Notes: a model not told the origin generated them from the letters alone. Shown: positions 46,126-53,787, counted from the stretch's first letter. The stretch is DNA of 64,000 nucleotides from Candidatus Magasanikbacteria bacterium RIFOXYC2_FULL_42_28 (GCA_001784435.1 MFQZ01000010.1:1-64000); one strand, 5' to 3'. Translations and numbers: made by a program.

Positions 46126-47268
46126 ATGATAGTACGTCACAGTGAGACCCGCACGCATTTTGAACCTTCGGTAAAATTTTATCGCACGATTGCTTTGTCG
46201 TTTTTATTTATTACGATTGTTTTGCTTGGACTTATCATTTTTATTACTTCCAAAAAAGCGTCCATTGTTATTCTGGCTAAAGAAGACGCTAAAACAGCTA
46301 ATTTGAGTATTAATGTTGGCGCGGGTGGCACTGTTGGCGCGATTAAAGGCGTGGTAACCACTTCGATTTTTACCGGAAGCGAAAAATTTTATCCGACGAC
46401 ATTTGATTCTTCTGAATCAGTCGCGACCGGAGAGGTGATTATTTACAACAAAAGTAATGTCGACCAGGCGCTTGTCAAAACCACTCGATTTTTAACGCCG
46501 GAGCAAGTAATGTTTCGTTTAAGTGAGCGGGTTAATGTTCCAGCCGGCGGGCAGGTAATTGCCCCGGTGTATGCCGACCGGGCGGGCGCGAGCAGTGAAA
46601 TTGGACCAGCGCCGTTTATTATCCCCGGGTTATCGGAAGACAGGCAGAAATTTATTTACGCCGAAAGCAAATCGGCTATGACCGGTGGCGTAAAAAAGAA
46701 CGGAGTGTTGACGGCAACTGATTTAGCCACGGCCGAAAAATCGTATCAAGAAAAAGTTAAACAAAAGTTTGTGAGCCAGGCGGTGGCGCCGGCCGAAGGG
46801 ATGAGTTTGGTAGTGGTTGTACTTTCTACCAACGCTACTGCCGACCACAAAGTTGGTGATACTATCGCCGAATTTGTTTTAAGCGGTGAAAGTCGCGTGG
46901 TGGCGGTATGGTATGAAACAAGCGCGCTCAAAGAAATGGTGGCGCGTGAAATTGGGAGTCAGGTGGATTTGGAATTGGAAAAAGTTGTGACGGTTTCGGG
47001 CGAGCCCCAAATAACATTGTCCGCCCAAGATGTTGACGCCGGCACCGCGCAATTGTCCGTATCGCAAGAAGCGCGCGTTACGCTTGATTCGGACGGTTCC
47101 AAAGTCGCGCCTCGTCAATTTTTAGATAAAACCAAAGAAGAAATTGAGCGGTATTTGTTGGGCTTAGGCCATGTTTCGGCCGTGGATGTTAAATTTTCCC
47201 CCAGTTGGATGCGTAAATCGCCGAGTGTGCCGGATAATATTAAGGTGGTGGTGAAGCAGGTGAAGTGA
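46126..47268 (+). CDS. Membrane protein of unknown function, 380 residues
   Basis: One N-terminal membrane helix (about 23-44, IALSFLFITIVLLGLIIFIT) and a large extracytoplasmic beta-rich region. The text (ATGEVIIYNKSNVDQALVKT, RVNVPAGGQVIAPVYADRAG) resembles baseplate-J-like extracellular proteins often found near type IV pilus genes in Candidate Phyla Radiation genomes; that match is from memory and not proven. It follows pilB by 12 bases, so a link to pilus or surface assembly is likely. Confidence 0.7.
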   Translation: MIVRHSETRTHFEPSVKFYRTIALSFLFITIVLLGLIIFITSKKASIVILAKEDAKTANLSINVGAGGTVGAIKGVVTTSIFTGSEKFYPTTFDSSESVATGEVIIYNKSNVDQALVKTTRFLTPEQVMFRLSERVNVPAGGQVIAPVYADRAGASSEIGPAPFIIPGLSEDRQKFIYAESKSAMTGGVKKNGVLTATDLATAEKSYQEKVKQKFVSQAVAPAEGMSLVVVVLSTNATADHKVGDTIAEFVLSGESRVVAVWYETSALKEMVAREIGSQVDLELEKVVTVSGEPQITLSAQDVDAGTAQLSVSQEARVTLDSDGSKVAPRQFLDKTKEEIERYLLGLGHVSAVDVKFSPSWMRKSPSVPDNIKVVVKQVK

Positions 47269-47287
47269 TAGTTCATAGCCAATAGGG
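47269..47287. repeat. Family B fragment
   Basis: TAGTTCATAGCCAATAGGG starts directly after the TGA stop of the preceding gene. Only one arm is present. Confidence 0.65.
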
Positions 47288-47304
47288 TGGGCGAGCGATT
47301 CGTT

Positions 47305-47344
47305 GTCTCCCCCTGCCCGAGGGGGAGAATAAGAGGGGGTGGGA
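47305..47344. repeat. C-rich palindrome related to the gatB insert
   Basis: CTCCCCCTGCCCGAGGGGGA followed by GAATAAGAGGGGGTGGGA; a similar sequence is embedded in gatB at 24445-24481. Confidence 0.55.
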
Positions 47345-47358
47345 GCGGTCGTTCGTCA

Positions 47359-47387
47359 TTGACAAAAAAGCATAGGCGTTTTATAAT
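47359..47387 (+). promoter_or_regulatory. Consensus promoter of the thrS T-box leader
   Basis: TTGACA (47359-47364) and TATAAT (47382-47387) with a 17-base spacer: a perfect match to the sigma70 consensus. Transcript start near 47394. Confidence 0.85.
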
Positions 47388-47493
47388 GTATTTATGGTGA
47401 TTGGAACGGCTACCAACCGTTACCCCGTAAGGGATCTCGACTAAGTCGTGGCTAAGCCAAATAAAAGTTAAACATTCGGGTGGAACCGTCAAT

Positions 47494-47529
47494 TGTCATT
47501 GCGAGAAGGCCGTAGGCCGACGAAGCAAT
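47494..47529. repeat. Family E variant inside the T-box antiterminator loop
   Basis: TGTCATTGCGAGAAGGCCGT followed by AGGCCGACGAAGCAAT, the TGTCATTGCGAG version of family E, lies between the two strands of helix A2. Confidence 0.68.
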
Positions 47530-47543
47530 CTTTCAAACCATTG

Positions 47544-47581
47544 ACCCCGATACCTATTTTTAGGTATGGGGGTATTTTTTT
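47544..47581 (+). terminator. Terminator arm of the thrS T-box
   Basis: CCCCGATACCTA pairs with TAGGTATGGGG (one bulged G), followed by TATTTTTTT. It shares bases 47545-47550 with antiterminator helices A1 and A2, so the two folds exclude each other. Confidence 0.85.
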
Positions 47582-47656
47582 AGAAAAAAGTATATATTCA
47601 AGTATATACGGGAATATATATTTAAATATATACTTAAATAATGATAGGCGAAATTT

Positions 47657-48202
47657 ATGAAAAAAACTCCGATTTTAAAAGGTCCACGGATAATTTTACG
47701 CCCGCTAAAATTAAGCGAAGCCACTTACTATGTAAAATGGTTTCGTGACAAAGAAGTTGTCCAATATTTAGGCAATAAATTACTGAATATCAAAGCCAAA
47801 GGCGTGCGCGACTATTTTATAAAAGAAAATAACAAACCGGACGCGATATTGTGGGCGATAGAGGTGGTGGGTGTTGGGCATATTGGCAATGTTCATTTGG
47901 ATTTGGATAACAATAACAAACGGGCAAGTTTGGGGATAGTAATCGGCGACAAAAATTATTGGGGCGAGGGTTACGGAGCGGAGTGTTTGGAAATTTTAGG
48001 CGATTATGTTTTTAAAAAATTAAAATATAATCGATTACAACTGACGGTTTTTACCGCCAATAGGCGTGCCGTTCGCGCTTATAAAAAAGTCGGGTTTAAA
48101 ATTGAAGGCACTTTGCGAAAAAATATTTATGCCTATGTGTTTAAAAAATATTGTGATGAATATGTGATGGCGATTTTAAAAGACGAGTGGTTTAAAAAAT
48201 AA
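47657..48202 (+). CDS. GNAT N-acetyltransferase, RimJ/RimL type
   Basis: A 181-residue GNAT acetyltransferase using acetyl-CoA. The family pattern runs from RIILRPLKLSEATYYVKWF (about 11-29) through the acetyl-CoA loop WGEGYGAECLEIL (about 105-117) to LTVFTANRRAVRAYKKVGF (about 133-151). RimJ/RimL-type members acetylate ribosomal-protein N termini, amino sugars or antibiotics; the substrate is unknown here. It lies between the T-box leader and thrS, flanked by family E half-repeats in inverted orientation. An AT-rich tandem-like stretch precedes it (47591-47640). Confidence 0.86.
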   Translation: MKKTPILKGPRIILRPLKLSEATYYVKWFRDKEVVQYLGNKLLNIKAKGVRDYFIKENNKPDAILWAIEVVGVGHIGNVHLDLDNNNKRASLGIVIGDKNYWGEGYGAECLEILGDYVFKKLKYNRLQLTVFTANRRAVRAYKKVGFKIEGTLRKNIYAYVFKKYCDEYVMAILKDEWFKK

Positions 48203-48224
48203 AAATTAATTTATTAACCGACCG

Positions 48225-48258
48225 GATGGAGATTCCTCACATTCGTTCGGAATGACAT
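48225..48258. repeat. Family E half copy before thrS
   Basis: GGATGGAGATTCCTCACATT then CGTTCGGAATGACA, the right-hand arm only. Its complement-type arm is at 47494-47529, on the other side of the GNAT gene. Confidence 0.68.
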
Positions 48259-48266
48259 AAAAAAAT

Positions 48267-50012
48267 ATGGACAAAGAACAACTCGAACACCTGCGCCACT
48301 CCTGCGCGCACCTACTCGCCGCGGCGGTTTTGGAATTGTATCCAAACGCTAAACGCACCATTGGTCCGGCGATTGAAAACGGTTTTTATTATGATTTTGA
48401 TTTCGGGGTGGAGAAAATTTCGGAAACAGATTTGAAAAAAATAGAAGAAAAAATGCGCCAAATTGCTCCCACTTGGGAAAAATTTGAACGTCAAGAAGTT
48501 AGCGCTAGCGGAGCGAAAGCTGTTTTTAAAGACAATGAATATAAAATAGAATTAATCGAAGAATTTAGCGTTGACGGGCAAGCGCTTACTTTGTATAAAT
48601 CCGGCGCTTATGTGGATTTGTGCCGCGGTGGGCATAGCGAGAACCCGAGCAAAGAATTAAAACATTTTAAATTATTGTCGGTGGCGGGCGCGTATTGGCG
48701 CGGGAGTGAAAAAAATAAAATGTTGACGCGTATTTACGGCACTTGTTTTCCGACTAAAAATGAATTGTATGAGCACTTACATCAATTGGAAGAAGCCAAA
48801 AAGCGCGATCATCGTAAAATCGGCGCCGAGCAGGAATTATTTTGTTTTGATGATCGCGTGGGTAAGGGCCAAGTTTTGTGGTTGCCAAACGGCACGATAA
48901 TTCGTAATGAAGTGGAAAAATTAACTATAGAAAAAGAATCTGAAGGCGACTATCTGCGCGTGCGTACGCCGCACCTCGCCAAAGAAGAATTATTTTTGAC
49001 TTCCGGGCATTTGCCGTATTACAAAGACAGCATGTATCCGCCCATGGTAATGGACGATGGCAACTACTATCTGAAAGCGATGAATTGCCCGCATCACCAC
49101 ACCATTTATAATTTTAAACCGCACAGTTATCGCGAGTTGCCGCTCCGTTTGGTAGAATATGGTGAATGTTTTCGCAATGAATTGTCCGGCACTTTGGCTG
49201 GGTTACTCCGCGTGCGTGCGATGGCGATGAATGACGCGCATATTTATTGCCGTAAAGAGCAAATTAAAGACGAATTTAAAAGCGTGATGGAACTGGTGAT
49301 GGAATATTTCCGAATTTTCAAATTGGAAAATTATTGGTTTCGTCTTTCCAAATGGAGTCCGGATCATTTGGATAAATATATCAACGAACCGGAAAATTGG
49401 CAATTTAGCGAGGGGGTGATTCGGGAGGTGTTACAAGAAATGAAAGTAAAATTTGTGGAAGCCGCGGACGAGGCGGCGTTTTACGGACCGAAGGTAGACG
49501 TGATGTTTAAGTCGGTTATCGGACGCGAAGAAACCATGTCCACTATTCAATTGGATTTCGCGGCGAAAAAGCGTTTTGATTTAAAATACACCGATTCTGA
49601 TGGCAAAGAAAATAACGAGGTGTTTGTGATTCACCGTGCGCCACTGTCAACCCACGAACGGTTTATGGCGTTTTTAATTGAGCATTTTGCCGGTGTTTGG
49701 CCGGTCTGGCTCTCACCCGTGCAAGTACTCTTCGCGCCGGTGGCGAGCGCGCACGTGGAAGGCGCGAAAAAATTAGCCGGTGAATTTAAAGTTGCCGGCA
49801 TTCGCGTAGAGACCGATGACGCGGACGAAACTGTTGGCAACAAAGTGCGCAAAGCCGTTGGCCGGAAAATTCCGTATATTGTCGTAGTGGGGGATAAGGA
49901 ACTCGCGGGTGGCGAATTAATGGTGCGCGTGCGCGGAGAAGAAAAACCGGCGAAATTTGTGAAAGAAGAATTTTTGGCAAAGGTGGTGGGGGAGATTAAA
50001 GCGCGGACGTAA
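48267..50012 (+). CDS. thrS: Threonyl-tRNA synthetase lacking the TGS domain
   Basis: A 581-residue class II synthetase. It begins directly at the editing domain (LEHLRHSCAHLLAAAVLELY, with the HxxxH-type site), so the 60-residue N-terminal TGS domain of E. coli ThrRS is absent. Editing-domain Cys/His residues are YVDLCRGGH (about 111-119). The catalytic core has motif 2 around FRNELSGTLAGLLRVR (about 303-318), the zinc Cys in AMNCPHHH (about 272-279) and motif 3 near the end of the core. The C-terminal anticodon-binding domain is about 485-581 (VLFAPVASAHVEGAKKLAGE). Short ThrRS forms of this kind are known in other lineages; here the missing domain is simply observed. Confidence 0.95.
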   Translation: MDKEQLEHLRHSCAHLLAAAVLELYPNAKRTIGPAIENGFYYDFDFGVEKISETDLKKIEEKMRQIAPTWEKFERQEVSASGAKAVFKDNEYKIELIEEFSVDGQALTLYKSGAYVDLCRGGHSENPSKELKHFKLLSVAGAYWRGSEKNKMLTRIYGTCFPTKNELYEHLHQLEEAKKRDHRKIGAEQELFCFDDRVGKGQVLWLPNGTIIRNEVEKLTIEKESEGDYLRVRTPHLAKEELFLTSGHLPYYKDSMYPPMVMDDGNYYLKAMNCPHHHTIYNFKPHSYRELPLRLVEYGECFRNELSGTLAGLLRVRAMAMNDAHIYCRKEQIKDEFKSVMELVMEYFRIFKLENYWFRLSKWSPDHLDKYINEPENWQFSEGVIREVLQEMKVKFVEAADEAAFYGPKVDVMFKSVIGREETMSTIQLDFAAKKRFDLKYTDSDGKENNEVFVIHRAPLSTHERFMAFLIEHFAGVWPVWLSPVQVLFAPVASAHVEGAKKLAGEFKVAGIRVETDDADETVGNKVRKAVGRKIPYIVVVGDKELAGGELMVRVRGEEKPAKFVKEEFLAKVVGEIKART

Positions 50013-50029
50013 AATTAATAAAATAAAAA

Positions 50030-50058
50030 AACACCGAAGCGATTTGCTTCGGTGCTTT
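50030..50058 (+). terminator. Terminator after thrS
   Basis: Stem CACCGAAGC / GCTTCGGTG with loop GATTT, followed by CTTTAG. Confidence 0.85.
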
Positions 50059-50061
50059 AGT

Positions 50062-50597
50062 TTAAAATACTAAAGGGATGGGCGGCATGGTGAGCGAGAA
50101 CCTGCCGTCCCATCCGCAGGCGCGCGGGGGGGGGGTGGGTATCTCGGGAACGGGGGGCTATCGGCGGTAGCGCACGGAGACGCGCCGCCCCTTCCACTGT
50201 GTGGGGTGGGCGCCGCGCCTGCTTTCAGCAAGGCACTGCACCTGCCCCCAGCCAGCGCAGTTCTTCAGGAACAGGGCTTCGTTGCCGAAGCCAATGATGA
50301 GCTCCTTGGCAGTAGGCACCTGGCCCTCCCACTTGTCCAGGAAGATCGAGTGGCCGCCGCTGGCGACGACCACGGCGCTGACGACCTCTACCTCCACGCC
50401 CCCCCACACTTTTCTTTGGCGAACTTCTCGCCCCCGTTACAGGCTGAGAGGATGGCGATGGTCAGGGCGATGATGGGGCTGTTGTTGTTGTTCATGTTGG
50501 CATATCTCCAAAATGGCCCACGCAGGGCCGTGTGTCAGCCGGATTCAGGGTCGGCTTATCCCCAGGGTGGTCATGCCACCTCTCTTTAGTATTTTAA
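50062..50597. mobile_element. GC-rich island with 14-bp terminal inverted repeats
   Basis: About 535 bp that is strikingly GC-rich against AT-leaning flanks. The ends are perfect inverted repeats TTAAAATACTAAAG (50062-50075) and CTTTAGTATTTTAA (50584-50597). Just inside the left end is a GGATGGG...CCCATCC hairpin (50076-50115), followed by a run of ten G. Inside is a lipoprotein-like gene on the minus strand. No transposase is present, so a non-autonomous element, a small foreign insertion or an assembly chimera are all possible. Confidence 0.55.
50158..50495 (-). pseudogene. Frameshifted lipoprotein gene in the GC-rich island
   Basis: From ATG 50495 the frame starts MNNNNSPIIALTIAILSACN, a lipoprotein signal with lipobox LSAC, and is preceded by a GGAGATATG Shine-Dalgarno-like site. 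It stops after about 35 codons at a TAG. A different frame then continues for 75 codons to 50158 (SAVVVASGGHSIFLDKWEG, FGNEALFLKNCAGWGQVQC). The change occurs at a run of 7 C on the plus strand (50399-50405); one extra base there would join the parts into a protein of about 113 residues. Slippage variation or a sequence error explains it equally well. The codon use is strongly GC-biased. Confidence 0.55.
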
Positions 50598-50620
50598 TGT
50601 TATTTTAAATGAGCTTTAGA

Positions 50621-50658
50621 AATTAATCTTTTTGTCTATCTTAGGCAAAAAGATTAAT
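50621..50658 (-). terminator. Terminator after the peptidase S51 gene
   Basis: ATTAATCTTTTTG pairs with CAAAAAGATTAAT (13 bp, perfect) with a 12-base loop; T-rich tail on the minus strand. Confidence 0.7.
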
Positions 50659-50707
50659 AATCTTAGCACATTTTTGGCGTTTTGTCAAGACCACGCCGCT
50701 CGCGCTT

Positions 50708-51472
50708 TCATTTTTTTAATCTTGCCATGATTGATTTTAAAAATTTATCCGGATGGATTTCTATTTCTTTTATTGCGCTTCTTTCTTTGTATCCGATAAT
50801 TTTGTCATTTTCGTCAACTATTATTGTTTTTGGTTTTGATCCTGGCAAAATAATTTCTTTATCTTTGCCAATAAATTTAATTTCTTCATTTTTAATTACG
50901 AGTGCTTGTTCGTCGGTTAATAATCTGACGAGTAGCGGTTGTTGTTTGGCTTTTTCTTTTATCGCATCCAACATGTCGGGAGTGTAATGTGCCTTGATCA
51001 AAAATGGCACCCAGTTCATGGCGGTAAAATTAGTAATGCCGTACCTGTCTTTGCCTTTTTCAATCCAGGTGGACATAATAATTGACGGGCAAGCGATATA
51101 CGATCCGGCACTCACGCCAATGTAAATCACGCCTTGGGCGATCAAATCTTTTGCAACTTCGGCAAAGCCACTTTTACGCACGCATTTTAACAAATAGAAA
51201 GTATTGCCGCCGCCCATAAAAATAATATCATACCCGGTCAATATTTTTTTCAATTGAGTTTTTGTTTTTCCGGCGATATCAATTTCAGCATAATTCCAAC
51301 CCAGCTCGTTGAAGCGGGCGCGATGACGTATTAAATAATTACCCGATGTGGATTTTTGTCCGGCGGTAATAATAAAAGCGATTTTGCAATCCTTTAATTT
51401 TTTGGGCAAATATTTATCAATGTTTTTGCTGGTGATAAATTGGGTGCTGCTGGCGAGGATAAGGGTAGACAT
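50708..51472 (-). CDS. Peptidase S51-family protein
   Basis: A 254-residue member of the peptidase E / cyanophycinase (S51) fold. The nucleophile Ser is in IGVSAGSYIA (about 117-126) and the preceding glycine loop is FMGGGNTFYLLK (about 84-95). An additional catalytic His lies in the later part of the protein. Peptidase E cleaves Asp-Xaa dipeptides, but the substrate here is not known. First of four minus-strand genes in reverse order (52989 to 50708). Confidence 0.82.
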   Translation of the reverse strand: MSTLILASSTQFITSKNIDKYLPKKLKDCKIAFIITAGQKSTSGNYLIRHRARFNELGWNYAEIDIAGKTKTQLKKILTGYDIIFMGGGNTFYLLKCVRKSGFAEVAKDLIAQGVIYIGVSAGSYIACPSIIMSTWIEKGKDRYGITNFTAMNWVPFLIKAHYTPDMLDAIKEKAKQQPLLVRLLTDEQALVIKNEEIKFIGKDKEIILPGSKPKTIIVDENDKIIGYKERSAIKEIEIHPDKFLKSIMARLKK

Positions 51473-51477
51473 AAAAA

Positions 51478-51855
51478 TTAAAAATAACTCAACCCATCGC
51501 GACTTTCGCGTTTAGTCATTTCGGCTTGATACGCCGGGTCGTAAATTTGGATAATTTTAAATTTTCCGGAAGTGGTAGCGGTGTTATCGGCGTTGCACTT
51601 AATTGTTTGTTCCACGATGAAAACATGGCCCCAGTATAACCATTTGCCGCCGATATCCTGTACCAAAAAACAGCGCGTCGTCGGCCGGTGGTAAATTCTG
51701 GCGTCGGGCTTATCCTTAAATTCAAAAATTTTATCAGCCACTGTCGCTAATTGAATCGGCTTGGTGCGATGTTTTTCTAAATTCAAAATTTCGGCCGGAA
51801 AACCTTGTTCGGCAGTGATGCGTAGTGCATCGTTTATTTCTAGATAAGATCCCAT
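51478..51855 (-). CDS. Hypothetical protein, 125 residues
   Basis: Not recognised. Soluble, with the segment EINDALRITAEQGFPAEILN at the start and DIGGKWLYWGHVFIVEQTI (about 67-85) in the middle, and a C-terminal IYDPAYQAEMTKRE. It lies 5 bases after the mannose-6-phosphate isomerase-like cupin and 5 bases before the S51 peptidase, so it belongs to the same run. Confidence 0.68.
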   Translation of the reverse strand: MGSYLEINDALRITAEQGFPAEILNLEKHRTKPIQLATVADKIFEFKDKPDARIYHRPTTRCFLVQDIGGKWLYWGHVFIVEQTIKCNADNTATTSGKFKIIQIYDPAYQAEMTKRESRDGLSYF

Positions 51856-51860
51856 AGTTT

Positions 51861-52385
51861 TTATCTTAGTGTTTTTAAAGATTTCAGTTTTTTGCCTTTT
51901 CCGGAAGCGATTTCTTGTCGGCTTTGATTAAGTTCGTCTACGATATTTCTTTCTTGTGCGCGTAAATTTTCCGTCTCATCCGGCCGTTTATAATCATCTT
52001 CCAATCGATAAGTAGTCCCAATTTCCGGCGTAGATACCTCAAATATATCACAATCGGTAATCGCTTGGTAGCGGTGTCTTTGGCCAATTTTAACAGTGTA
52101 GCCGTTGTTTGGCATCATTTCAATCGTTTCCATTTCACCGCGCGTGTTTTCAATAATTAAATTACACCGGCCACTCACGATAAAACCAGTTTCTTCTTTT
52201 TTGTCGTGAATTTGTAAACTCAAACGTTTGCCAGCATTGATGTGTAAAATTTTTCCAACATAAGGAAGATTTGCTTGAGTAAAAATGAGTTCATATCCCC
52301 ACGGTTTCTCAACTTTTAAAATATAAGGGGTATTAACAAATTTGCTTTTATCAAATTGATTTAGGTCAATCATATATTTATTCAA
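51861..52385 (-). CDS. Mannose-6-phosphate isomerase-like cupin
   Basis: A 174-residue single-domain cupin of the type found at the C terminus of type II mannose-6-phosphate isomerases: VEKPWGYELIF (about 25-35), KRLSLQIHDKKEETGFIVSG (about 53-72, metal-binding His and Glu) and VKIGQRHRYQAI (about 99-110). The C-terminal 40 residues are helical and charged. It overlaps the upstream cupin gene by 8 bases. Two starts are close (52385 and 52373). It may act on phosphorylated sugars; the exact substrate is not established. Confidence 0.78.
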   Translation of the reverse strand: MNKYMIDLNQFDKSKFVNTPYILKVEKPWGYELIFTQANLPYVGKILHINAGKRLSLQIHDKKEETGFIVSGRCNLIIENTRGEMETIEMMPNNGYTVKIGQRHRYQAITDCDIFEVSTPEIGTTYRLEDDYKRPDETENLRAQERNIVDELNQSRQEIASGKGKKLKSLKTLR

Positions 52386-52989
52386 TTACCGGTAATCCAG
52401 CCAAATCTTCGGAAATAATTTTTTTATAGCGTGGATTTTTTTTCAAGGTTGGCGTGTTGTCGTGTTCCACTACATAATAGGCAAACCCTTGCATCTTTTT
52501 AACCATTTCATAATCAGCGTGCCCGGGCATAGAGGCCTCGTCTTTTTTATCGCTAAAATTTACCGGACTGTCGTCGGCGGTAACAAAATAGGTGGCGCCA
52601 ACATTGGCCACTAAATGTCCATAACTGGAAGGAATGAATAATTTTTCGCCCGGCTTGGCCAGCACGGCTTTAAATTCGGCTACTTCGTCGGGGATCATTT
52701 TGCCGTCGGCGCCAACAACTAACTTTTGCAGGAGGGCGATACCAGAGCCAAAAATAAACCAATAGGTTTCATTTAAATTGCCAATGTGATAGTGCCCATA
52801 AGTTTTAATATATTCACCAGAAATAGTTCCCGGTTCCCAGACAGTAATATTGCGCTGGTCGCTTCCACCCCGAATCATATAATAATGAATCGCTGGTCCC
52901 GCGCCGTTCGGGTCCATTAAAACTTCCTGCATTTTTTCGTGAGTGCGCGCGGCGTAGTGTTTTGGTACTTCGGAGAAATTTGTGTTCAT
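52378..52989 (-). CDS. Cupin-type glucose-6-phosphate isomerase
   Basis: A 203-residue cupin with the signature of the phosphoglucose isomerase family known from archaea: TISGEYIKTYGHYHIGNLNE (about 55-74), where the two His and a Glu bind metal, followed by TYWFIFGSGIALLQ and KLFIPSSYGHLVANVG (about 116-131). It would interconvert glucose 6-phosphate and fructose 6-phosphate and replaces the ordinary pgi, which is not in the window. Together with the adjacent mannose-6-phosphate-isomerase-like cupin it forms a small sugar-phosphate module. Confidence 0.85.
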   Translation of the reverse strand: MNTNFSEVPKHYAARTHEKMQEVLMDPNGAGPAIHYYMIRGGSDQRNITVWEPGTISGEYIKTYGHYHIGNLNETYWFIFGSGIALLQKLVVGADGKMIPDEVAEFKAVLAKPGEKLFIPSSYGHLVANVGATYFVTADDSPVNFSDKKDEASMPGHADYEMVKKMQGFAYYVVEHDNTPTLKKNPRYKKIISEDLAGLPVIE

Positions 52990-53079
52990 AATATTAAAAA
53001 TTTATTTAATTCCACTTAACGGCGTATATGATGTTTGTCTTGATACGACAGAACATCGGCACATCATTGCCAGATTTTC

Positions 53080-53553
53080 TTATTTTAGTAGATATATATT
53101 CTTATCGCCATATTTAAATTGGGTGTGATTATTTTTGATGTAATTTTTAGCTACATAGGGTAGACCAAAAGCCAATGTAATCCATATTGCCAAAAATAAT
53201 AGGATAAGTGCGGCTTCGTTCCTACCACCCCTTAGTCCCATTTCCTCTTTCATTTTTTCATAATTTTGGAGTTGTGTTTTTGCTAATTTTTCTGCGATTA
53301 TTACAGCTATGATTGTTTCAACAAGAATAATCAAAATACTATAATAACTAAAAATTGTAGCTGCTACTAAAAATATTAAAACAAAAATAATAGTTCCGAC
53401 AAGCACTTTTTTCCCTTGTGCGGTTTCGCCAAGCAGCTTGCAGTTTCGATAGTAAAGTATTGCTGGTAATATGGGGCCTAAAAAAAATGCTATGAAAGTC
53501 CAGTTTTTTGGGTTATAAAGAATCTCTTTTTGGTTTAGTTTTTCTTCGTTCAT
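53080..53553 (-). CDS. Small membrane protein, 157 residues
   Basis: Not recognised. Four hydrophobic segments can be seen (about 17-36, 47-64, 68-86 and 113-133) and the C terminus is polar. AT-rich base composition like the neighbourhood. No partner gene is obvious. Confidence 0.62.
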   Translation of the reverse strand: MNEEKLNQKEILYNPKNWTFIAFFLGPILPAILYYRNCKLLGETAQGKKVLVGTIIFVLIFLVAATIFSYYSILIILVETIIAVIIAEKLAKTQLQNYEKMKEEMGLRGGRNEAALILLFLAIWITLAFGLPYVAKNYIKNNHTQFKYGDKNIYLLK

Positions 53554-53732
53554 ATTGTTTAAATTAAATTATTGTAATGATAATAAATTTGTGAATTTTA
53601 GATAAATTATGTATGTTCAAATTTTTTGAGAAATTTAGAATTCGCAGCATGGTTGTGGGTCAAGACTTATCTTGTATATTATTATACTATACATATATAA
53701 CCATAAGCAATAGTAAGAACAGATATAATAAT

Positions 53733-53761
53733 TTGACATATTTTCATAAAAACTGTATAAA
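53733..53761 (+). promoter_or_regulatory. Promoter of the 156-residue acidic protein gene
   Basis: TTGACA (53733-53738) and TATAAA (53756-53761) with a 17-base spacer, 26 bases before the ATG. The 230-base region upstream (53554-53787) is AT-rich and holds no gene that can be supported. Confidence 0.7.
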
Positions 53762-53787
53762 TACATATATAAAATATTCAAAATAAT

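Larger units (their letters stand above)
47394..47581 (+). promoter_or_regulatory. T-box leader upstream of GNAT-thrS
   Basis: The T-box bulge TGGAACC (47481-47487) is enclosed by A1, TCGGG (47476-47480) with CCCGA (47546-47550), and A2, GTCAAT (47488-47493) with ATTGAC (47540-47545). Both helices are contiguous on each strand, the exact antiterminator topology. The competing terminator pairs CCCC and ATACCTA (47545-47556) with TAGGTAT and GGGG (47561-47571), then a T run. Small hairpins precede it: AACGG-CTACCAA-CCGTT (loop includes ACC, a Thr codon), CGAC-TAA-GTCG and TGGC-TAA-GCCA, then an A-rich linker containing AAGTTAAA that is shared with the ileS leader. A family E repeat variant occupies the loop of A2. 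The specifier codon is tentative. Confidence 0.82.

Noticed and set aside
47582..47656. AT-rich direct repeats as an origin or iteron array
   Set aside because: The repeats are short ATATA words in one small stretch, with no DnaA boxes or dnaA/dnaN genes near.
50206..50589. 127-codon plus-strand frame in the GC-rich island
   Set aside because: The minus-strand frame has a lipoprotein signal and Shine-Dalgarno site; the plus frame looks like a GC-driven shadow.
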